NCBI GenBank assembly: GCA_029262095.1
Contig: JAJDAB010000665.1
Coordinates: forward strand, 1-5,071
Length of the DNA: 5,071 nucleotides
Origin: Candidatus Hydrogenedentota bacterium
GTDB lineage: Bacteria > Hydrogenedentota > Hydrogenedentia > Hydrogenedentales > SLHB01
Direction of reading: 5' to 3'
Positions 1-4,963 of the stretch are shown here, in pieces. Both the position numbers and the translations under genes were made by a program. How positions within the stretch are numbered: the first letter of the stretch is position 1; each line of letters begins with the position of its first letter. The notes below the pieces were generated by a model. It was given only the letters and a program-made list of their open reading frames with translations. It was not told the origin of the DNA and did no database searches.

Positions 1-260
1 CGATGCGGATTGTGCGGGAGGGGTCGGCAAAAGCAAAGGGCGAAGCGCCCGATACAGATGCGATGGACGAAATGGAGCAAAAGGTCATCGCGATGTACAA
101 AGAAGAGGGCAAAGCACTGTACGCAACCGCGCGCTTATGGGATGACGGGTTAATTGACCCGCGCGACAGCCGGAAGGTGCTTGCATTCTGCCTGGCGACC
201 TGCAGGGAAGCCGAAGCGCGCACGTTGTTTCCGAATACATTTGGCGTAGCCCGCCAATAG
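1..260 (+). CDS. Acyl-CoA carboxylase carboxyltransferase (beta) subunit, C-terminal end (partial)
   Basis: This is the last 85 residues of the beta subunit of a biotin-dependent acyl-CoA carboxylase; the start lies upstream of the window and the ATG at position 3 is best read as an internal Met. The segment ARLWDDGLIDPRDSRKVL (about 129-182) is the conserved C-terminal signature of methylcrotonyl-/geranyl-/propionyl-CoA carboxylase carboxyltransferases, and the protein ends in FGVARQ, close to the family's usual FGxxRM ending, so the TAG at 258-260 is a natural end. The family is usually about 510-540 residues. The subunit moves the carboxyl group from carboxybiotin to the acyl-CoA in the cytoplasm, working with the alpha subunit at 1455-3428. 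The intervening acyl-CoA dehydrogenase suggests a methylcrotonyl-CoA (leucine/isovalerate) or geranyl-CoA (terpene) substrate. The visible residues cannot separate these or exclude a propionyl-CoA type. Confidence 0.9.
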   Translation, partial: MRIVREGSAKAKGEAPDTDAMDEMEQKVIAMYKEEGKALYATARLWDDGLIDPRDSRKVLAFCLATCREAEARTLFPNTFGVARQ

Positions 261-263
261 GAG
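259..263 (+). promoter_or_regulatory. Ribosome binding site of the acyl-CoA dehydrogenase
   Basis: AGGAG overlaps the TAG stop of the carboxyltransferase gene. It lies 3 nt before the ATG at 267 and 6 nt before the ATG at 270, so the second ATG has the better spacing; a third in-frame ATG at 279 (MTEEHQ) is 15 nt away. The overlap of stop and Shine-Dalgarno implies translational coupling of the two genes. Confidence 0.7.
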
Positions 264-266
264 AAC

Positions 267-581
267 ATGATGTTTACCATGACTGAAGAACATCAACAAA
301 TCATTAATACGGTGAAGAAATTTGTGGAGACGGAAATCAATCCACACGTTGAAGAATGGGAAGAAGCGGAAATTTTCCCGGCGCATGAAGTCTTCAAGAA
401 ACTGGGCGATATCGGCATGTTAGGAATTAACAAGCCGGAAGAATACGGCGGCCTTGGCCTGGATTATTCGTATCAGGCGGCATTCACGACGGCACTGGGT
501 TATTGCGATTGCGGCGGTATTCCGATGGCGACGAGCGTCCAAACTGATATGGCGACGCCGGCACTTTCGCGGTTTGGGTAG
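267..581 (+). CDS. Acyl-CoA dehydrogenase, N-terminal fragment (before the TAG)
   Basis: This 104-residue piece covers the N-terminal alpha-helical domain only, beginning MMFTMTEEHQQIINTVKKF and ending PALSRFG just before the TAG. The start at 267 or 270 is supported by AGGAG at 259-263. Without the beta-barrel and C-terminal domains it has no FAD site or catalytic residue, so it should not be active alone. It is listed separately because an automatic gene caller would report it as its own gene. Confidence 0.75.
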   Translation: MMFTMTEEHQQIINTVKKFVETEINPHVEEWEEAEIFPAHEVFKKLGDIGMLGINKPEEYGGLGLDYSYQAAFTTALGYCDCGGIPMATSVQTDMATPALSRFG

Positions 582-587
582 GACGAA

Positions 588-1448
588 TTGCGGGAGCAGT
601 TCCTGGCGCCGTCCATCGCTGGCGACAAAGTGGCGTGTATCGCGGTCTCCGAAACGGGCGCGGGTTCCGACGTAGCCTCGATACAAACCCACGCGCGGCG
701 GTCCGGCGATGACTTCATCATCAACGGCGGCAAGATGTGGATTACGAACGGCACCCAAGCGGACTGGGCGTGCCTGCTTTGCAATACGGAAGACGTGAAG
801 AACGTTCACATGCAAAAGAGTCTTATTTGTTTGCCGATGAAAGAGGAGAACGGCGAACGCTTCAAAGGTGTTTCGGTTGCGCGCAAGCTGAAGAAGATGG
901 GCATGAAGAGTTCGGACACCGCCGAACTTTCGTTTGACGATGTGCGTGTGCCGCAGCGGTATTGCATCGGCGATCCCGGACAAGGGTTCACGTATCAGAT
1001 GCAACAGTTTCAGGAAGAGCGACTCGCGGGCGTACTCGCGGCGCCGACGACGTTGCGTCGTTGCATTCAGGACACGATCGATTATACGGGCCAACGTATC
1101 GCGTTTGGGCGGCCGTTGCTGGACAATCAGGTCATTCACTTCAAACTGGCGGAGTTGCTGACCGAGGTGGAAGCGCTGGACGCCCTGATTTGGAAAGCGA
1201 TCGAGCATTATGTACAGGGTGAAGACGTGACGCTTTGGGCGTCGATGGCGAAACTGAAAGGCGCGCGGCTTGGACGGCAGGCGGTGGACGAATGCCTGCA
1301 GTATTGGGGCGGCATGGGGTATATGGAAGAAGGATTGATGGCGCGGCGCTTGCGCGATGGCCGACTTTGGTCGATCGGCGGCGGCGCGGACGAAGTGATG
1401 CTCGGCATTATCAGCAAATACATGGGTACCTTGCCCTCGCGGCGATAA
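588..1448 (+). CDS. Acyl-CoA dehydrogenase, middle and C-terminal domains (after the TAG)
   Basis: This 286-residue piece continues in the same frame 6 nt after the TAG. It could only begin at the TTG at 588 or a later non-ATG codon such as the GTG at 630. It contains both acyl-CoA dehydrogenase signatures, the flavin-binding strand and the putative catalytic Glu at codon 1017-1019. GGGTAGGA at 576-583 looks like a weak Shine-Dalgarno 4 nt before the TTG, so reinitiation is conceivable. A protein lacking the N-terminal domain would lack part of the acyl-CoA pocket and is unlikely to fold as a normal tetramer. It ends with TAA, 6 nt before the next gene. Confidence 0.75.
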   Translation: MREQFLAPSIAGDKVACIAVSETGAGSDVASIQTHARRSGDDFIINGGKMWITNGTQADWACLLCNTEDVKNVHMQKSLICLPMKEENGERFKGVSVARKLKKMGMKSSDTAELSFDDVRVPQRYCIGDPGQGFTYQMQQFQEERLAGVLAAPTTLRRCIQDTIDYTGQRIAFGRPLLDNQVIHFKLAELLTEVEALDALIWKAIEHYVQGEDVTLWASMAKLKGARLGRQAVDECLQYWGGMGYMEEGLMARRLRDGRLWSIGGGADEVMLGIISKYMGTLPSRR

Positions 1449-1454
1449 CGAAAC

Positions 1455-3428
1455 GTGGCCAATCGATTTAACAAAGTGCTCGTCGCAAATCGCGGCGAGA
1501 TTGCATGCCGGGTGTTGCGATCCGCTAGGGCGGAGGGCTATGCCACGGTCGCTGTGTATAGCGAAGCGGATCGTGGCGCATTGCACACGACACTCGCGGA
1601 CGAGACCGTGTGCATCGGGCCGGGCGTCGCGGCGGAATCGTATCTCAAGATGGATGCGGTACTCGACGCCGCAAAGCAAACGGGCGCAAACGCGATTCAT
1701 CCCGGTTACGGTTTTCTCGCGGAGAATCCCGAGTTCGCGAAGGCGTGTGTCGACGCCGGTATTGTGTTCATCGGCCCTTCAACGGACGCCATCCTGCGCA
1801 TGGGCAATAAGGCTGAGGCCAAACGCGTGATGCAGAGCGCGGATGTGCCGTGTGTGCCCGGGTACAACGGTGAATCGCAGGAAGACGCGACGCTCAAAGA
1901 GGAAGCGCTGCAGATTGGCTTTCCGTTATTGCTCAAAGCGACGGCGGGAGGCGGCGGGCGTGGTATGCGGCGGGTCGATGCGGAATCGGAATGGGATCAG
2001 GCGTTGTCGACCGCGCGGACTGAGGCGAAAAACGCCTTTGGTTCGGACGAACTCATCATTGAAAAGCTGGTTGAGCATGCGCGGCATGTGGAAGTGCAGA
2101 TCATCGCGGATGAACATGGGAATTGCGTGCATCTCGGCGAACGGGATTGTTCCGTGCAGCGGCGCAACCAGAAGATCATCGAAGAATCGCCGTGTCCGGT
2201 GATGACGTCGGTATTGCGCGATCGCATGGGCAAGGCAGCGGTCGATGCAGCGAAAGCGGCGGGCTATACGAACGCGGGTACGATTGAGTTTCTGCTCAAC
2301 GATGGCGGCGATTTTTTCTTCCTTGAAATGAACACGCGGTTGCAGGTCGAACATCCCGTTACGGAGTTGGTGACCGGGCTCGATCTGGTGTCGTTGCAGT
2401 TACAAGTCGCGCAGGGCGGCGCGCTGCCGATCGTGCAGGACGACGTAACGTTCAATGGCCATGCGATCGAAGTGCGTATTTGTGCGGAAGACCCGTACGC
2501 TGATTTCGCGCCGCAGGTTGGGCCGATTGACCTGTGGCAAGCGCCGGAGGGCGCGGGGATTCGCATGGATTCCGGGGTCGCGACGGGCGGGGCGGTGTTG
2601 CCGTTCTACGATTCGATGTTGGCGAAACTCATCGTGCACGGCGCGACGCGGGATGAAGCGCGTACGCGGTTGATTCGTGCGTTGCGCAATATGGCCGTGT
2701 TCGGCGTGACGACGAATGTCGAATTTCTGCAACGGGTGCTGGCCTACGAAACGTTCGCGGAGGGCAACGCGACCACGGCGACGCTGGGCGAATCGGGATT
2801 GCTCGATATCGCGCCGGACGCGCCGGGGATTGAGCCGCTCGCAGTGGCCGCCGCGCTGCTTATCGAACGTGATGCGAAAGATGTACCGCATGAATTGAAA
2901 GCGTGGCGCAGCACGGGGCCGTCGGTCGTTCCGATTCGGTTGGCGTGGAAAGATGAATCGTTCGAGCTTAGCGTCAGCCTTCACGGGAACGACTACGCAG
3001 TGACCTGCGGCGAGGACACCATAACGTTCACGTTGAACAGCGTCGACGGCACCACCGTCACCTGGGACACCAACGGCCACGGCCAATCCGCCGCCGGCAT
3101 CGCCAACGGCGCGTCGGTCTACGTGTTGCACGAAGGCCGCACGCACGCCTTCGAAGACATCACCTACGCCCCACCCGAAGCCGACCAAGCCATGAGCGAC
3201 GGTCTCATCAAATCCCCGATGTCCGGCCAAGTTACCACCATCCACGTCAGCCCCGGCGACACCGTCGCCAAAGACGACACCCTCCTCATCATCGAAGCCA
3301 TGAAAATGCTCAACCACATCACCGCCCCCCACGACGGAACCATCGAATCCATCAGCGTAAACGAAGGCGACCAGGTAAACGCGAATCAAGTGTTGGTGCA
3401 GTTTACGACTGAAGATGCTGACGAGTAG
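1455..3428 (+). CDS. Acyl-CoA carboxylase alpha subunit: biotin carboxylase plus biotinyl carrier domain (methylcrotonyl-/geranyl-CoA carboxylase type)
   Basis: This 657-residue protein carboxylates its own biotin with ATP and bicarbonate, then presents it to the beta subunit at 1-260. Domain order is: biotin carboxylase N-terminal domain (about 5-115, starting KVLVANRGEIACRVLRSA); ATP-grasp (about 116-330) with glycine loop KATAGGGGRGMRRV from K161, RRNQKIIEESP with K240, and FLEMNTRLQVEHPVTE with E291, N293 and R295; C-terminal biotin carboxylase domain (about 338-445) with R341 in IEVRICAED; a subunit-interaction (BT-like) region (about 450-580); and a biotinyl domain (about 585-652) with EAMKM, biotinylated lysine K617. 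All catalytic positions known from E. coli AccC appear present. Length and fused layout match methylcrotonyl/geranyl/propionyl-CoA carboxylase alpha subunits rather than the separate AccB/AccC. The start is GTG, 6 nt after the preceding TAA, with no good Shine-Dalgarno, so translation is probably coupled. Codons in about 3000-3360 are unusually C-ending compared with the rest. Substrate is inferred from context. Confidence 0.93.
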   Translation: MANRFNKVLVANRGEIACRVLRSARAEGYATVAVYSEADRGALHTTLADETVCIGPGVAAESYLKMDAVLDAAKQTGANAIHPGYGFLAENPEFAKACVDAGIVFIGPSTDAILRMGNKAEAKRVMQSADVPCVPGYNGESQEDATLKEEALQIGFPLLLKATAGGGGRGMRRVDAESEWDQALSTARTEAKNAFGSDELIIEKLVEHARHVEVQIIADEHGNCVHLGERDCSVQRRNQKIIEESPCPVMTSVLRDRMGKAAVDAAKAAGYTNAGTIEFLLNDGGDFFFLEMNTRLQVEHPVTELVTGLDLVSLQLQVAQGGALPIVQDDVTFNGHAIEVRICAEDPYADFAPQVGPIDLWQAPEGAGIRMDSGVATGGAVLPFYDSMLAKLIVHGATRDEARTRLIRALRNMAVFGVTTNVEFLQRVLAYETFAEGNATTATLGESGLLDIAPDAPGIEPLAVAAALLIERDAKDVPHELKAWRSTGPSVVPIRLAWKDESFELSVSLHGNDYAVTCGEDTITFTLNSVDGTTVTWDTNGHGQSAAGIANGASVYVLHEGRTHAFEDITYAPPEADQAMSDGLIKSPMSGQVTTIHVSPGDTVAKDDTLLIIEAMKMLNHITAPHDGTIESISVNEGDQVNANQVLVQFTTEDADE

Positions 3429-3515
3429 CCAGTTCTCGAATTCAAGATAGAGAATAGGCACAAGCTCAGATTTAAGTTGGTGTGACCGATAGGTAATTTC
3501 GAATTCCATCTGGAG

Positions 3516-3562
3516 AAAAAACAATCCGGACCTGCCGGTCGCTCACAAGGCACGAGTCCGGA
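3516..3562 (-). terminator. Possible rho-independent terminator reading on the minus strand
   Basis: TCCGGAC (3525-3531) pairs perfectly with GTCCGGA (3556-3562) across a 24-nt loop. Read on the minus strand, the stem is followed by TTGTTTTTT (3524-3516), which is terminator-like; on the + strand it is followed by AAAATAATC, which is not. A competing small stem, GACC-TGCC-GGTC (3529-3540), uses part of the same sequence. No minus-strand gene is evident here, so its role is unclear and it may be an unrelated inverted repeat. Confidence 0.25.
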
Positions 3563-3599
3563 AAATAATCCGACACGAAAGAGGAAAGATGAAAATGTA

Positions 3600-3616
3600 G
3601 ACAGCGCCTAGCTGTC
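3600..3616 (+). other. Small hairpin (6-bp stem, 5-nt loop)
   Basis: GACAGC (3600-3605) pairs with GCTGTC (3611-3616) around GCCTA. The next bases are ATACAATAAC, so there is no T tract and it does not look like an intrinsic terminator. It could be an RNA 3'-end structure of the upstream transcript or a protein-binding dyad; its function is not determinable from the sequence. Confidence 0.3.
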
Positions 3617-3683
3617 ATACAATAACATTGAAACGACGACCTCGCCTTGTATTTGCGTCGCCATTTATACCTAAAGAATCGAA

Positions 3684-3712
3684 TTGACAGGCTCTTCTCC
3701 AGGAGTTAAGAT
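3684..3712 (+). promoter_or_regulatory. Sigma-70-type promoter of the STAS/GHKL gene
   Basis: A perfect -35 box TTGACA (3684-3689) is followed by exactly 17 bases and the -10 box TAAGAT (3707-3712, 4 of 6 matches to TATAAT). This predicts a transcription start near 3719-3720 and a leader of about 47 nt before the ATG at 3767. It would let the downstream gene be expressed apart from the carboxylase operon. The call rests on consensus match and spacing only. Confidence 0.6.
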
Positions 3713-3731
3713 AGCGGATTCTCTGGGCTGA

Positions 3732-3743
3732 AGTACTAGTACT
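3732..3743. promoter_or_regulatory. Perfect 12-bp palindrome, candidate operator
   Basis: AGTACTAGTACT is its own reverse complement. It lies about 12-24 bases downstream of the predicted transcription start and 23 bases before the ATG at 3767, a typical place for a repressor that blocks elongation or initiation. Only one copy is seen and no regulator gene is adjacent, so the operator role is an inference. Confidence 0.35.
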
Positions 3744-3752
3744 GGATTGACC

Positions 3753-3756
3753 GGAG
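3753..3756 (+). promoter_or_regulatory. Ribosome binding site of the STAS/GHKL gene
   Basis: GGAG lies 10 nt before the ATG at 3767, at the long end of normal spacing. The in-frame stop TAG at 3737-3739, with no ATG, GTG or TTG codon between, means no start further upstream is possible, which fixes the ATG at 3767 as the earliest start. Confidence 0.5.
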
Positions 3757-3766
3757 CGCGTCCGAA

Positions 3767-4945
3767 ATGGCATTAGAACAACACCAATCATCTTTTCCGT
3801 TTCATTCCGAATCGGACCCTATTCCGATCGCACCAGATCTCGTCAGCGGAGTGTTCAAACTGAGCGATTTGACCGTTTTCTGTCAAACTGAGATCGAACC
3901 GCGCTGCTCGAAAGAACTCAAGGACCCAGTACTCATAGATGTGTCCCAAGTGAAAGTGTGGGACATATCGGCGTTGCTGTGGTTTGCTATCGCACTTCAA
4001 CATTACCGGATTCAAGGTTTATCATTTTTGTTGAAGTTTCCAGACGAGCCCATCCGGAGTCGAGATTTGCCGGTTTGGCAACTTGATGCTGAGGAAAAAG
4101 CTTTCTGCAAGAGCAGGGATTTTCTGAGACGATGGCGATTTGTCCGGGCGTTGAAGCATGTTTGCGACCCAGCGGATATTCTTCTTCCCGAACAAAGCCA
4201 ATACTTTGATATCTTGCCAAAACGATTTTATGGGGAAGGAAAAAGTCTGAAGTTAGAAGATGGAACAACAGAATACCTATTAACTAACCGATTGGCTGAA
4301 ATCCATGATTTGACGCGAATAGAGGGCACGTCGCAATTACCCAGCATAAGCTATTCGCTAATTGAAGAGTACGTGCGAAGGTTTTCGGACTCGCAAACAT
4401 GGAATGTCATCGCGCAGAACTGCGAGGTAACAAGGGATGATGCCCAAGAGTTCGTCAGCTCACTCGTCGGGGAAAGTCTTGACAACATGCATCAGCATCC
4501 AAGTGCGACTTCAGGCTTCATTGCGATTAGCGTGCTGGGCAATACGCGAGAGTTGATTCTCGCAGTAGTGGATAACGGATATTCCATCTCGCAGACAATT
4601 CTGGATCGATACAATGCAGATTTTAAAAGGAAGCACCGACAGAGCAGGCTGAACAAACTATCTCTGAAAGAAAGAGCGAAGATTATTGATTACGCATTGC
4701 AACCTCATGTCACCAGTAAGAAGGGAGATCCTCCCAAGGGCGATAAACCGTTTGGCTTAGGCTTGGACCATATTAGAAAAACCGCCGTGAAGACATTTAA
4801 GGGGAAACTGAGAATTGTCACAATGTCGACACAAATTGTCTACGACAAGGATCACTACGACGAGCCAGAGATCACTGATTATCCTCAGCCGTGGAGCGGA
4901 AACCTCATACGCATTTCCATCCCGCTTAGGAAAGGGCGGAGATAG
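3767..4945 (+). CDS. STAS-like domain / GHKL ATPase fusion protein, putative signalling regulator
   Basis: This 392-residue protein has no signal peptide or membrane segment and should be cytoplasmic. The C-terminal part (about 225-388) carries GHKL ATP-binding boxes: N box ESLDNMHQH with E236, N240 and H244; G1 box VVDNGYSI with D269 and G271 (the second Gly of DxGxG is Ser273); a Lys/Arg-rich lid-like insert (about 275-328); G2 box FGLGLDHI (G330, G332); and a final strand ending IRISIPL. The N-terminal part (about 25-95) resembles a STAS/MlaB-like fold: VLIDVSQVKVWDISALLWFAIAL, then a helix and LSFLLKFP. Ser68 in DIS aligns with the phosphorylated Ser of SpoIIAA-type anti-sigma antagonists (DSS). 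A mostly helical, unassigned linker (about 96-224) joins them. No His phosphoacceptor domain precedes the N box, so an ordinary histidine kinase is unlikely. The best reading is a SpoIIAB-like ATPase/kinase fused to a STAS-type partner; its target is unknown. Its GC content is well below that of the upstream genes, which suggests horizontal acquisition. Confidence 0.75.
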   Translation: MALEQHQSSFPFHSESDPIPIAPDLVSGVFKLSDLTVFCQTEIEPRCSKELKDPVLIDVSQVKVWDISALLWFAIALQHYRIQGLSFLLKFPDEPIRSRDLPVWQLDAEEKAFCKSRDFLRRWRFVRALKHVCDPADILLPEQSQYFDILPKRFYGEGKSLKLEDGTTEYLLTNRLAEIHDLTRIEGTSQLPSISYSLIEEYVRRFSDSQTWNVIAQNCEVTRDDAQEFVSSLVGESLDNMHQHPSATSGFIAISVLGNTRELILAVVDNGYSISQTILDRYNADFKRKHRQSRLNKLSLKERAKIIDYALQPHVTSKKGDPPKGDKPFGLGLDHIRKTAVKTFKGKLRIVTMSTQIVYDKDHYDEPEITDYPQPWSGNLIRISIPLRKGRR

Positions 4946-4963
4946 CACTCCCAAGAAAACCGC

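Larger units (their letters stand above)
267..1448 (+). pseudogene. Acyl-CoA dehydrogenase (isovaleryl-/citronellyl-CoA dehydrogenase-like), interrupted by an in-frame TAG
   Basis: One continuous reading frame of 393 codons, normal for this FAD family (about 380-390), is broken only by TAG at codon 105 (579-581). The enzyme oxidises acyl-CoA to trans-2-enoyl-CoA and passes electrons to electron-transfer flavoprotein. Visible features, numbered across the TAG: N-terminal helical domain (about 1-115) with GMLGINKPEEYGGLGLDY; first family signature SETGAGSD (about 128-135); flavin-contacting KMWITNG (about 156-162); second signature QYWGGMGYMEE through RD (about 345-364). The residue matching catalytic Glu376 of medium-chain acyl-CoA dehydrogenase is Gly372, while Glu251 in QEERLAG sits where isovaleryl-CoA and long-chain dehydrogenases carry their catalytic Glu. 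This points to a branched or long substrate and fits the flanking carboxylase genes. The break falls at a position usually Ser/Thr in relatives (RFG-x-DEL), so TCG to TAG is the likely change. If the TAG is real and unsuppressed, no full enzyme is made. Confidence 0.8.
3429..3766. other. Intergenic region between the carboxylase operon and the GHKL gene
   Basis: These 338 bases have no convincing gene. They hold an inverted repeat at 3525-3562, a small hairpin at 3600-3616, a three-codon mini-frame after a Shine-Dalgarno-like GAGGA (3589-3600), a promoter at 3684-3712 and a 12-bp palindrome at 3732-3743. TCGAATTC occurs twice (3436-3443 and 3499-3506). No clear rho-independent terminator for the upstream operon is visible on the + strand: neither hairpin is followed by a T run. 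Confidence 0.7.

Noticed and set aside
420..1700. A 426-codon open frame on the minus strand
   Set aside because: It lies antisense to the dehydrogenase and carboxylase genes. Its predicted protein is rich in Arg and His with no recognisable motif, the usual shadow of a GC-rich coding strand.
3436..3506. TCGAATTC twice, 63 bases apart
   Set aside because: Only eight bases match, flanks differ and no third copy is present, so it is not evidence of a mobile element boundary or a repeat array.
2400..3524. A 374-codon minus-strand open frame over the carboxylase 3' part and intergenic region
   Set aside because: It runs antisense to conserved biotin carboxylase and biotinyl domains and its translation shows no domain pattern. 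It is explained by codon bias of the real gene.
3767..4945. Sensor histidine kinase as the product of the last gene
   Set aside because: There is no transmembrane or sensor region and no H-box His in a dimerisation helix before the N box. The E-x-x-x-N-x-x-x-H pattern and STAS-like N-terminus fit SpoIIAB/RsbW-like ATPases better.
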